Positions 1 through 13,600 of a stretch of 64,000 nucleotides of DNA are shown here, in pieces (the stretch's first letter is position 1; each line of letters begins with the position of its first letter). This stretch comes from Prosapia bicincta (Eukaryota > Arthropoda > Insecta > Hemiptera > Cercopidae). The notes under the pieces were generated by a model, which was given only the letters and a program-made list of their open reading frames with translations, made no database searches and was not told where the DNA came from. The DNA is taken from NCBI GenBank assembly GCA_036971475.1, contig JBAIZL010000003.1, positions 83,020,595-83,084,594 of the forward strand, written 5' to 3'. The position numbers and the translations under genes were made by a program.

Positions 1-369
1 GCAACGTGACGGTATGTGAAATCACGCTGTATTCCACGGTGTAATCGCGAATCAATCCAAGACAAATATAGCATTAAGTGATGCCCAAAATTACCATTTG
101 TGTGGACGACCTTCATGAAAAACACGACTCATACGTAGCAGCAATAATACATTTTCACAACCAAAGCTGGTATTTAGGAAACAAAACAAAAATTTATATA
201 CGCAGTACTTGTATTTATAATAAAGATGTTCCATGATTTTTGAAAGGCATATTTAAATCACAGCAGATGTAGACATGAGATTACTTTGTTTTTGGCTACA
301 AAGAACAAAGAGTAGCCTGAAGTTTATAATTTTAGTTGGTGGCTTAAAGTAGCGTTTCTTACTGGCACA
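1..369. other. Unassigned flank
   Basis: AT-rich sequence before the hAT relic. No motif, repeat or convincing reading frame was recognised. It may hold the decayed N-terminal part of the hAT transposase that follows, but I could not align it to anything. Confidence 0.3.
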
Positions 370-1025
370 ATGGGCATTATGAATGAAACGCTGACTAAAT
401 TGCAAGGAGACTATAATAACATTGTAACTAAGATGATGAGTATCGTATTTGTACATGAACAAAAACTCAATATGTATGTTGAAGAACTATCAAACAGTGA
501 TTATTCCAGCTTCCCTCCAGTTAAAACACTGTTTGATGAAAATCCTGATGAAAGTCAAAATATTTCCGATTTACTAAAACTGTTGAAAGACCTGAAGGAA
601 GAAATGTCTCAGAGGTTTAGTGACTTCAGGAACCATTTCGCTTAAAATCCATGGGCAATGAAACCAGCTAATGTAGCTCATCTTTCTGTTTTTGGATATG
701 AAGCTAGGGATTTGAAAATTGGATTAATAGATCTTCAGAACGATACGGAACTCAAATATATTTTTGAAGAAAAGATGAAGAATAAAGCTCACTATGAGTT
801 TTGGAGGGTTGTTGAAAAGGACAAATTTCCTAACTTACTTGAATGTGTTCACAAAATATTGTGTTTTTCAGTAAGCTGAAGTTTGTAAAAAACAAGTACA
901 GATCTAGGCTAACAAGTGAAAATGTTGAGAACATTTTAAGAATTTCAGTTTCTTCCCAACCTGCCAACATAGATGCCATATTAGAGGACTGTGAAAGATT
1001 TCGCCCATCAACTTCAAAGAAATAA
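370..1025 (+). pseudogene. hAT transposase relic, C-terminal half (ZBED5/SCAND3-like)
   Basis: Conceptual translation resembles the C-terminal part of hAT-superfamily transposases of the ZBED5/SCAND3/GTF2IRD2 type. It contains LTKLQGDYNN, then RFSDFRNHFA, then IGLIDLQNDTELKYIFEEKM, and finally the dimerisation region (KYRSRLTSENVENILRIS). The frame is broken by an in-frame TAA at 643-645 and by a frameshift between about 843 and 879, where reading passes from one frame to another, so no transposase can be made. The N-terminal zinc finger and most of the RNase H-like catalytic core are not visible. About 190 bp of AT-rich sequence follows before the satellite starts at about 1,212. The superfamily call is firm, the subfamily call less so. 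Confidence 0.75.
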
Positions 1026-4000
1026 CTAAGTAAAAAAAAAGACATTTTCAAACTTTTTTATGCGCAAAACAGTTTATTTATGTTGGTAATGTAATAAACG
1101 TATGCTATAATCATATTGTTTGTTAGTTATTTAATGCCTCTTGTACTTGCGGCCCTCAGGAACATTTTATGCAAAATGTTTGGCTCTCAAAGTATTCCTA
1201 GTGAAGACCCCTGCTATACAGTATGGGATGGAGAGCTAAGAGGTGTTTTGTAGGAGAATCGGAATATGAAACTATACAGTGTTATTAAACCAGCTAGTAT
1301 GGTTCCAGTAAGGCAAACAGAACTTGTAAGTATACGGTATGCTTTGGAGAGCTTAGAGGGGTTTTGTAGGAGAATCGGAACCTGATACTATACAGTGTTA
1401 TTATACCAGCCTGGATGGTTCCAGTAAGACAAACACAACTTGTACCTATACAGTATGGGATGGAGAGCTTAGAGGTGTTTCGTAAGAGGATCGGAACATG
1501 ATACTATACACTGTTATGAAACCAGCTTGGATGGTTCCAGTAAGACAAACAGAACTTTTACCTATGCAGTATGAGATGGAAAGCTTAGAGGTGTTTTGTA
1601 GGAGGATCGGAAAACGATAATATACGGTGTTATGAAACAAGCCTGGATGGTTCCAGTAAGACGAACAGTACTTGTACCTATACAGTATGGGATGGAGAGC
1701 TTAGAGTTGTTTTTGTAGGAGGATCGGAACACGATACTATACAGTGCTATGAAACCAGCCTGGATGGTTCCAAGTAAGACGAACAGTACTTGTACATATA
1801 CAGTATTAGAAGGAGAGCTTAGAGGTGTTTTATAAGATATTCGGAACATGATACTATACAGGGTTATTAAACCAGCATGGATGGTTCCAGTAAGACAAAC
1901 AGAACTACTACCTATACAGTATGCGATGGAGACCGTAGAGGTGTTTTGTAGGAGAATCGGAACATGATACTATACAGTGTTATTAAATCCAGCTTGGATG
2001 GTTCCAGTAACAAAAACAGAACTTGTACGTATACAGTTTGCAATGGAGTGCTTAGAGGTGTTTTGTAATAGAATCGGAACATGATACTATACAGTGTTAT
2101 GAAACTAGCTTGGATGGTTCCAGTACGACAAACAGAACTGGTACCTATACAGTATGGGATGGAGGGCTTGGAGGTGTTTTGTAGGAGAATCGGAAAACGA
2201 TACTATACAGTGTTATGAAACCAGCCTGGATGGTTCCAGTAAGACGAACAGTACTTGTACCTATACAGTATGGGATGGAGACCTTAGAGGTGTTTTGTAG
2301 GAGAATCGGAATATGATACTATATAGTGTTATGAAACCAGAACGGATGGTTCCAGTACGAGAAACAGAACTTGTACCTATACAGTAAGGGATGGAGAGAT
2401 TAGAGGTATTTTGTAGGAGAATCGGAACCTGAAAATATACAGTGTTATGAAACCAGCTTGGATGGTTCCTGTAACACAAACAGAACATTTACCTATGAGC
2501 CTGGAGGTGTTTTGTAGGAGATTCGGAACATGATACTATACTGGGTTATGAAACCAGCTTAGATAGTTCCAGTACGACAAACAGAACTGGTACCTATACA
2601 GTATGGGATGGAGAGATTAGAGGTGTTTTGTAGGAGGATCGGAACATGATACTATACAGTGTAATGAAACAAGCTTGGATGGTTCCAGTAAGACGAACAG
2701 TACTTGTACCTATACAGTATGGGATGGAGAGCTTAGAGGTGTTTTGTAGGAGGATCGGAACATGATACTATACAGTGTTATGAAACAAGCTTGGATGGTT
2801 TCAGTAAGACGAACAGTACTTGTACCTATACAGTATGGGATGGAGAGCTTAGAGTTGTTTTTGTAGGAGGATCGGACTACGATACTATACAGTGTTATAA
2901 AAACCAGCTTGGATGGTTCCAGTAAGACAAACAGAACTGGTACCTATATAGTATTAGATAGAGAGCTTAGAGGTGTTTTGTAGGAAGATCGGAACAAGAT
3001 ACTATACAGTGTTATGAAACCAGAATGGATGGTTCCAGTAAGACAAACAGAACTTGTACCCATATAGTATTAGATAGAGAGCTTAGAGGTGTTTTGTAAG
3101 ATAATCGGAACATGATACTATACAGTGTTATGAAACCAGCTTGCATAGTTCCAGTAAGACAAACAGAACTGGTACCTATACAGTATGGGATGGAGGGCCT
3201 AGAGGTGTTTTGTAGGAGAATCGGAACCTGAAAATATACATTGTTATGAAACCAGCTTGGATGGTTCCTGTAACACAAACAGAAGTTTTACCTATGCAGT
3301 ATGGGATGGAAAGCTTAGAGTTGTTTTTTAGTAGGATCGGAAGACGATACTATACAGTGTTATAAAACCAGCCTGGATGGTTCCAGTAAGACGAACAGTA
3401 CTCGTACCTAAACAGTAAGGGATGGAGAGCTTAGAGGTATTTTGTAGGAGAATCGGAACATGATACTATACAGTGGTTTGAAACCAGCTTAGATAGTTCC
3501 AGTACGACAAACAGAACTGGTACCTATACAGTATGGGATGGAGAGCTTAGAGGTGTTTTGTAGGAGGATCGGAACAAGATACTATACAGTGTTATGAAAC
3601 CAGAATGGATGGTTCCAGTAACAAAAACAGAACTTGTAGGTATACAGTTTGCAATGGAGTGCTTAGAGGTGTTTTGTAATAGAATCGGAACATGATACTA
3701 TACAGGGTTATGAAACTAGCTTGGATAGTTCCAGTACGACAAACAGAACTGGTACCTATACAGTATGGGATGGAGGGCTTGGAGGTGTTTTGTAGGAGAA
3801 TCGGAAAACGATACTATACAGTGTTATGAAACCAGCCTGGATGGTTCCAGTAAGACGAACAGTACTTGTACCTATACAGTATGGGATGGAGACCTTAGAG
3901 GTGTTTTGTAGGAGAATCGGAATATTATACTATATAGTGTTATGATACCAGAACGGATGGTTCCAGTACGAGAAACAGAACTTGTACCTATACAGTAAGG

Positions 4001-5103
4001 GATGGAGAGATTAGAGGTATTTTGTAGGAGAATCGGAACCTGAAAATATACAGTGTTATGAAACCAGCTTGGATGGTTCCTGTAACACAAACAGAACATT
4101 TACCTATGAGCCTGGAGGTGTTTTGTAGGAGATTCGGAACATGATACTATACTGGGTTATGAAACCAGCTTAGATAGTTCCAGTACGACAAACAGAACTG
4201 GTACCTATACAGTATGGGATGGAGAGATTAGAGGTGTTTTGTAGGAGGATCGGAACATGATACTATACAGTGTAATGAAACAAGCTTGGATGGTTCCAGT
4301 AAGACGAACAGTACTTGTACCTATACAGTATGGGTTGGAGAGCTTGGAGTTGTTTTTGTAGGAGGATCGGACCACGATACTATACAGTGTTATAAAAACC
4401 AGCTTGGATGGTTCCAGTAAGACAAACAGAACTGGTACCTATACAGTATGGGATGGAGAGCTTAGAGGTGTTTTGTAGGAGGATCGGAACAAGATACTAT
4501 ACAGTGTTATGAAACCAGAATGGATGGTTCCAGTAAGACAAACAGAACTTGTACCTATATAGTATTAGATAGAGAGCTTAGAGGTGTTTTGTAGGAAGAT
4601 CGGAACAAGATACTATACAGTGTTATGAAACCAGAATGGATGGTTCCAGTAAGACAAACAGAACTTGTACCCATATAGTATTAGATAGAGAGCTTAGAGG
4701 TGTTTTGTAGGAAGATCGGAACAAGATACTATACAGTGTTATGAAACCAGAATGGATGGTTCCAGTAAGACAAACAGAACTTGTACTATATAGTATTAGA
4801 TAGAGAGCTTAGAGGTGTTTTATAGGATAATCGGAACATGATACTATACAGGGTTATTAAACCAGCTTGGATGGTTCCTGTAACACAAATAGAAGTCATA
4901 CATATACAGTATTGCATGGAGAGCTTAGAGGTGTTTTGTAGGAGAATCGGAACCTGATACTATACAATGTTATTAAACCAGCTTGGATGGTTCCAGTAAC
5001 ATAAACAGAACTTGTACCTCTACAATATGTAATGGAGAGCTTAGACGTGTTTTGTAGGAGGATCGGAACATGATACTATACAGTGTTATGAAACCAGCTT
5101 GGA

Positions 5104-6965
5104 TTGTTCCAGCAAGACGAACTTTACTTGTACCTATACAGTATGAGATGGAGAGCCTGGAGGTGTTTTGTAGGAGATTCGGAACATGATACTATACTAG
5201 GTTATGAAACCAGCTTAGATAGTTCCAGTACGACAAACAGAACTGGTACCTATACAGTATGGGATGGAGAGCTTAGAGGTGTTTTGTAGGAGGATCGGAA
5301 CATGATACTATACAGTGTTAAGAAACAAGCTTGGATGGTTCCAGTAAGACGAACAGTACTTGTACCTATACAGTATGGGATCGAGAGCTTAGAGTTGTTT
5401 TTGTAGGAGGATCGGACTACGATACTATACAGTGTTATAAAAACCAGCTTGGATGGTTCCAGTAAGACAAACAGAACTGGTACCTATACAGTATGGGATG
5501 GAGAGCTTAGAGGTGTTTTGTAGGAGGATCGGAACAAGATACTATACAGTGTTATAAAACCAGAATGGATGGTTCCAGTAAGACAAACAGAACTTTTACC
5601 TATGCAGTATGAGATGGAAAGCTTAGAGGTGTTTTGTAGGAGGAACGGAAACCGATAATATACGGTGTTATGAAACCAGCCTGGATGGTTCCAGTAAGAC
5701 GAACAATACTTGTACATATACAGTATTAGATGGAGAGCTTAGAGGTGTTTTGTAAGATAATCGGAACATGATACTATACAGGGTTATTAAACCAGCATGG
5801 ATGGTTCCAGTAAGACAAACAGAACTACTACCTATACAGTATGCGATGGAGACCGTAGAGGTGTTTTGTAGGAGAATCGGAACATGATACTATACAGTGT
5901 TATTAAATCCAGCTTGGATGGTTCCAGAAACATAAACAGAACTTGTACCTCTACAATATGTAATGGAGAGCTTAGAAGTGTTTTATAGGAGGATCGGAAC
6001 ATGATACTATACAGTGTTATGAAACCAGCTTGGATTGTTCCAGCAAGACAAACAGTACTTGCACCTATACAGTATGAGATGGAGAGCCTGGAGGTGTTTT
6101 GTAGGAGATTCGGAACATGATACTATACTAGGTTATGAAACCAGCTTAGATAGTTCCGGTACGACAAACAGAACTGGTACCTATACAGTATGGGATGGAG
6201 AGCTTAGAGGTGTTTTGTAGGAGGATCGGAACATGATACTATACAGTGTTAAGAAACAAGCTTGGATGGTTCCAGTAAGACGAACAGTACTTGTACCTAT
6301 ACAGTATGGGATCGAGAGCTTAGAGTTGTTTTTGTAGGAGGATCGGACTACGATACTATACAGTGTTATAAAAACCAGCTTGGATGGTTCCAGTAAGACA
6401 AACAGAACTGGTACCTATACAGTATGGGATGGAGAGCTTAGAGGTGTTTTGTAGGAGGATCGGAACAAGGTACTATACAGTGTTATGAAACCAGAATGGA
6501 TGGTTCCAGTAAGACAAACAGAACTTTTACCTATGCAGTATGAGATGGAAAGCTTAGAGGTGTTTTGTAGGAGGATCGGAAAACGATAATATACGGTGTT
6601 ATGAAACCAGCCTGGATGGTTCCAGTAAGACGAACAGTACTTGTACATATACAGTATTAGATGGAGAGCTTAGAGGTGTTTTGTATGATAATCGGAACAT
6701 GATACTATACAGGGTTATTAAACCAGCATGGATGGTTCCAGTAAGACAAACAGAACTACTACCTATACAGTATGCGATGGAGACCGTAGAGGTGTTTTGT
6801 AGGAGAATCGGAACATGATACTATACAGTGTTATTAAATCCAGCTTGGATGGTTCCAGTAACAAAAACAGAACTTGTAGGTATACAGTTTGCAATGGAGT
6901 GCTTAGAGGTGTTTTGTAATAGAATCGGAACATGATACTATACAGGGTTATGAAACTAGCTTGGA
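5104..6965. repeat. Satellite higher-order repeat, 931 bp (8-mer), two copies
   Basis: The block starting at 5,104 recurs at 6,035, and the one at 5,484 recurs at 6,415, a constant offset of 931 bp or eight monomers. The copies share monomer-specific variants such as the GATCGAGAGC monomer and the GGAAACCGATAATATACGG type, so this is duplication of a multi-monomer block rather than plain monomer periodicity. Confidence 0.85.
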
Positions 6966-9900
6966 TAGTTCCAGTACGACAAACAGAACTGGTACCTATA
7001 CAGTATGGGATGGAGGGCTTGGAGGTGTTTTGTAGGAGAATCGGAAAACGATACTATACAGTGTTATGAAACCAGCCTGGATGGTTCCAGTAAGACGAAC
7101 AGAACTTGTACCTATACAGTAAGGGATGGAGAGATTAGAGGTATTTTGTAGGAGAATCGGAACCTGAAAATATACAGTGTTATGAAACCAGCTTGGATGG
7201 TTCCTGTAACACAAACAGAACTTTTACCTATGAGCCTGGAGGTGTTTTGTAGGAGATTCGGAACATGATACTATACTGGGTTATGAAACCAGCTTCGATA
7301 GTTCCAGTACGACAAACAGAACTGGTACCTATACAGTATGGGATGGAGAGATTAGAGGTGTTTTGTAGGAGGATCGGAACATGATACTATACACTGTAAT
7401 GAAACAAGCTTGGATGGTTCCAGTAAGACGAACAGTACTTGTACCTATATAGTATTAGATAGAGAGCTTAGAGGTGTTTTATAGGATAATCGGAACATGA
7501 TACTATACAGGGTTATTAAACCAGCTTGGATGGTTCCTGTAAGACAAATAGAAGTTATACATATACAGTATTGCATGGAGAGCTTAGAGGTGTTTTGTAG
7601 GATAATCGGAACCTGATACTATACAATGTTATTAAACCAGCTTGGAAGGTTCCAGTAACATAAACAGAACTTGTACCTCTACAATATGTAATGGAGACCT
7701 TAGAAGTGTTTTGTAGGAGGATCGGAACATGATACTATACAGTGTTATGAAACCAGCTTGGATTGTTCCAGTAAGAAGAACAGTACTTGTACCTATACAG
7801 TATGGGATGGAGAGGTTAGAATTGTTTTTGTAGGAGGATCGGACTACGATACTATACAGTGTTATAAAAACCAGCTTGGATGGTTCCAGTAAGACAAACA
7901 GAACTGGTAACTATACAGTATGGGATGGAGAGCTTAGAGGTGTTTTGTAGGAGGATCGGAACATGATACTATACAGTGTTATGAAACAAGCTTGGATGGT
8001 TCCAGTAAGACGAACAGTACTTGTACCTATACAGTATGGGATCGAGAGCTTAGAGTTGTTTTTGTAGGAGGATCGGACTACGATACTATACAGTGTTATA
8101 AAAACCAGCTTGGATGGTTCCAGTAAGACAAACAGAACTGGTACCTATACAGTATGGGATGGAGAGCTTAGAGGTGTTTTGTAGGAGGATCGGAACAAGA
8201 TACTATACAGTGTTATGAAACCAGAATGGATGGTTCCAGTAAGACAAACAGAACTTTTACCTATGCAGTATGAGATGGAAAGCTTAGAGGTGTTTTGTAG
8301 GAGGAACGGAAACCGATAATATACGGTGTTATGAAACCAGCCTGGATGGTTCCAGTAAGACGAACAAAACTTGTACATATACAGTATTAGATGGAGAGCT
8401 TAGAGGTGTTTTGTAAGATAATCGGAACATGATACTATACAGGGTTATTAAACCAGCATGGATGGTTCCAGTAAGACAAACAGAACTACTACCTATACAG
8501 TATGCGATGGAGACCGTAGAGGTGTTTTGTAGGAGAATCGGAACATGATACTATACAATGTTATTAAACCAGCTTGGAAGGTTCCAGTAACATAAACAGA
8601 ACTTGTACCTCTACAATATGTAATGGAGAGTTTACAAGTGTTTTGTAGGAGGATCGGAACATGATACTATACAGTGTTATGAAACCAGCTTGGATTGTTC
8701 CAGTAAGAAGAACAGTACTTGTACCTATACGGTATGGGATGGAGAGGTTAGAATAGTTTTTGTAGGAGGATCGGACTACGATACTATACAGTGTTATAAA
8801 AACCAGCTTGGATGGTTCCAGTAAGACAAACAGAACTGGTACCTATACAGTATGGGATGGAGAGCTTGGAGGTGTTTTGTAGGAGAATCGGAAAACGATA
8901 CTATACAGTGTTATGAAACCAGCCTGGATGGTTCCAGTAAGACGAACAGTACTTGTACCTATACAGTATGGGATGGAGGCCTTAGAGGTGTTTTGTAGGA
9001 GAATCGGAATTTGATACTCTATAGTGTTATGAAACCAGAACGGATGGTTCCGGTACGAGAAACAGAACTTGTACCTATACAGTAAGGGATGGAGAGATTA
9101 GAGGTATTTTTTAGGAGAATCGGAACCTGAAAATATACAGTGTTATGAAACCAGCTTGGATGGTTCCTGTAACACAAACAGAACTTTTACCTATGAGCCT
9201 GGAGGTGTTTTGTAGGAGATTCGGAACATGATACTATACTGGGTTATGAAACCAGCTTAGATAGTTCCAGTACGACAAACAGAACTGGTATCTATACAGT
9301 ATGGGATGGAGAGATTAGAGGTGTTTTGTAGGAGGATCGGAACATGATACTATACAGTGTTATGACACCAGCTTGGATTGTTCCAGTAAGAAGAACAGTA
9401 CTTGTACCTATACAGTATGGGATGGAGAGGTTAGAATTGTTTTTGTAGAAGGATCGGACTACGATACAATACAGTGTTATAAAAACCATCTTGGATGGTT
9501 CCAGTAAGACAAACAGAACTGGTACCTATACAGTATGGGATGGAGAGCTTAGAGGTGTTTTGTAGGAGGATCGGAACAAGATACTATACAGTGTTATGAA
9601 ACCAGAATGGATGGTTCCAGTAAGACAAACAGAACTTTTACCTATGCAGTATGAGATGGAAAGCTTAGAGGTGTTTTGTAGGAGGATCGGAAAACGATAA
9701 TATACGGTGTTATGAAACCAGCCTGGATGGTTCCAGTAAGACGAACAGTACTTGTACATATACAGTATTAGATGGAGAGCTTAGAGGTGTTTTGTAAGAT
9801 AATCGGAACATGATACTATACAGGGTTATTAAACCAGCATGGATGGTTCCAGTAAGACAAACAGAACTACTACCTATACAGTATGCGATGGAGACCGTAG

Positions 9901-10699
9901 AGGTGTTTTGTAGGAGAATCGGAAAATGATACTATACAGTGTTATTAAATCCAGCTTGGATGGTTCCAGTAACAAAAACAGAACTTGTAGGTATACAGTT
10001 TGCAATGGAGTGCTTAGAGGTGTTTTGTAATAGAATCGGAACATGATACTATACAGTGTTATGAAACTAGCTTGGATAGTTCCAGTACGACAAACAGAAC
10101 TGGTACCTATACAGTATGGGATGGAGGGCTTGGAGGTGTTTTGTTGAAGATCGGAACATGATACTATACAGTGTTATGAAACCAGAATGGATGGTTCCAG
10201 TAAGACAAACAGAACTTGTACCTATATAGAATTAGATAGAGAGCTTAGAGGTGTTTTATAGGATAATCGGAACATGATACTATACAGGGTTATTAAACCA
10301 GCTTGGATGGTTCCTGTAACACAAATAGAAGTCATACATATACAGTATTGCATGTAGAGCTTAGAGGTGTTTTGTAGGAGAATCGGAACCTGATACTATA
10401 CAATGTTATTTAACCAGCTTGGAAGGTTCCAGTAACATAAACAGAACTTGTACCTCTACAATATGTAATGGAGAGCTTAGAGGTGTTTTGTAAGATAATC
10501 GGAAAATGATACTATACAGGGTTATTAAACCAGCATGGATGGTTCCAGTAAGACAAACAGAACTACTACCTATACAGTATGCAATGGAGACCGTAGAGGT
10601 GTTTTGTAGGAGAATCGGAAAATGATACTATACAGTGTTATTAAATCCAGCTTGGATGGTTCCAGTAACAAAAACAGAACTTGTACGTATAGAGTTTGC

Positions 10700-13600
10700 A
10701 ATGGAGTGCTTAGAGGTGTTTTGTAATAGAATCGGAACATGATACTATACAGTGTTATGAAACTAGCTTGGATAGTTACAGTACGACAAACAGAACTGGT
10801 ACCTATACAGTATGGGATGGAGGGCTTGGAGGTGTTTTGTAGGAAGATCGGAACAAGAAACTATACAGTGTGTATGAAACCAGAATGGATGGTTCCAGTA
10901 AGACAAACAGAACTTGTACCTATATAGTATTAGATAAAGAGCTTAGAGGTGTTTTATAGGATAATCGGAACATGATACTATACAGGGTTATTAAACCAGC
11001 TTGGTTGGTTCCTGTAACACAAATAGAAGTCATACATATACAGTATTGCATGGAGAGCTTAGAGGTGTTTTGTAGGAGAATCGGAACCTGATACTATACA
11101 ATGTTATTAAACCAGCTTGGAAGGTTCCAGTAACATAAACAGAACTTGTACCTCTACAATATGTAATGGAGAGCTTAGAAGTGTTTTGTAGGAGGATCGG
11201 AACGTGATACTATACAGTGTTATGAAACAAGCTTGGATGGTTCCAGTAAGACGAACAGTACTTGTACCTATACAGTATGGGATCGAGAGATTAGAGTTGT
11301 TTTTGTAGGAGGATCGGACTACGATACTATACAGTGTTATAAAAACCAGCTTGGATGGTTCCAGTAAGACAAACAGAACTGGTACCTATACAGTATGGGA
11401 TGGAGAGCTTAGAGGTGTTTTGTAGGAGGATCGGAACAAGATACTATACAGTGTTATGAATCCAGAATGGATGGTTCCAGTAAGACAAACAGAACTTTTA
11501 CCTATGCAGTATGAGATGGAAAGCTTAGAGGTGTTTTGTAGGAGGAACGGAAACCGATAATATACGGTGTTATGAAACCAGCCTGGATGGTTCCAGTAAG
11601 ACGAACAGTACTTGTACATATACAGTATTAGATGGAGAGCTTAGAGGTGTTTTGTAAGATAATCGGAAAATGATACTATACAGGGTTATTAAACCAGCAT
11701 GGATGGTTCCAGTAAGACAAACAGAACTACTACCTATACAGTATGCGATGGAGACCGTAGAGGTGTTTTGTAGGAGAATCGGAAAATGATACTATACAGT
11801 GTTATTAAATCCAGCTTGGATGGTTCCAGTAACAAAAACAGAACTTGTACGTATAGAGTTTGCAATGGAGTGCTTAGAGGTGTTTTGTAATAGAATCGGA
11901 ACATGATACTATACAGTGTTATGAAACTAGCTTGGATAGTTACAGTACGACAAACAGAACTGGTACCTATACATTATGGGATGGAGGGCTTGGAGGTGTT
12001 TTGTAGGAAGATCGGAACAAGATACTACACAGTGTGTATGAAACCAGAATGGATGGTTCCAGTAAGACAAACAGAACTTGTACCTATATAGTATTAGATA
12101 GAGAGCTTAGAGGTGTTTTATAGGATAATCGGAACATGATACTATACAGGGTTATTAAACCAGCTTGGTTGGTTCCTGTAACACAAATAGAAGTCATACA
12201 TATACAGTATTGCATGGAGAGCTTAGAGGTGTTTTGTAGGAGAATCGGAACCTGATACTATACAATGTTATTAAACCAGCTTGGAAGGTTCCAGTAACAT
12301 AAACAGAACTTGTACCTCTACAATATGTAATGGAGAGCTTAGAAGTGTTTTGTAGGAGGATCGGAACATGATACTATACAGTGTTATGAAACAAGCTTGG
12401 ATGGTTCCAGTAAGACGAACAGTAATTGTACCTATACAGTATGGGATCGAGAGCTTAGAGTTTTTTTTGTAGGAGGATCGGACTACGATACTATACAGTG
12501 TTATAAAAACCAGCTTGGATGGTTCCAGTAAGACAAACAGAACTGGTACCTATACAGTATGGGATGGAGGGCTTGGAGGTGTTTTGTAGGAAGATCGGAA
12601 CAAGATACTATACAGTGTGTATGAAACCAGAATGGATGGTTCCAGTAAGACAAACAGAACTTTTACCTATGCAGTATGAGATGGAAAGCTTAGAGGTGTT
12701 TTGTAGGAGGAACGGAAACCGATAATATACGGTGTTATGAAACCAGCCTGGATGGTTCCAGTAAGACGAACAGTACTTGTACATATACAGTATTAGATGG
12801 AGAGCTTAGAGGTGTTTTGTAAGATAATCGGAACATGATACTATACAGGGTTATTAAACCAGCATGGATGGTTCCAGTAAGACAAACAGAACTACTATCT
12901 ATACAGTATGCGATGGAGACCGTAGAGGTGTTTTGTAGGAGAATCGGAAAATGATACTATACAGTGTTATTAAATCCAGCTTGGATGGTTCCAGTAACAA
13001 AAACAGAACTTGTACGTATACAGTTTGCAATTAAGTGCCTAGAGGTGTTTTGTAATAGAATCGGAACATGATACCATACAGTGTTATGAAACTAGCTTGG
13101 ATAGTTCCAGTACGACAAACAGAACTGGTACCTATACAGTATGGGATGGAGGGCTTGGAGGTGTTTTGTAGGAAGATCGGAACATGATACTATACAGTGT
13201 TATGAAACCAGAATGGATGGTTCCAGTAAGACAAACAGAACTTGTACCTATATAGAATTAGATAGAGAGCTTAGAGGTGTTTTATAGGATAATCGGAACA
13301 TGATACTATACAGGGTTATTAAACCAGCTTGGATGGTTCCTGTAACACAAATAGAAGTCATACATATACAGTATTGCATGTAGAGCTTAGAGGTGTTTTG
13401 TAGGAGAATCGGAACCTGATACTATACAATGTTATTTAACCAGCTTGGAAGGTTCCAGTAACATAAACAGAACTTGTACCTCTACAATATGTAATGGAGA
13501 GCTTAGAAGTGTTTTGTAGGAGGATCGGAACGTGATACTATACAGTGTTATGAAACAAGCTTGGATGGTTCCAGTAAGACGAACAGTACTTGTACCTATA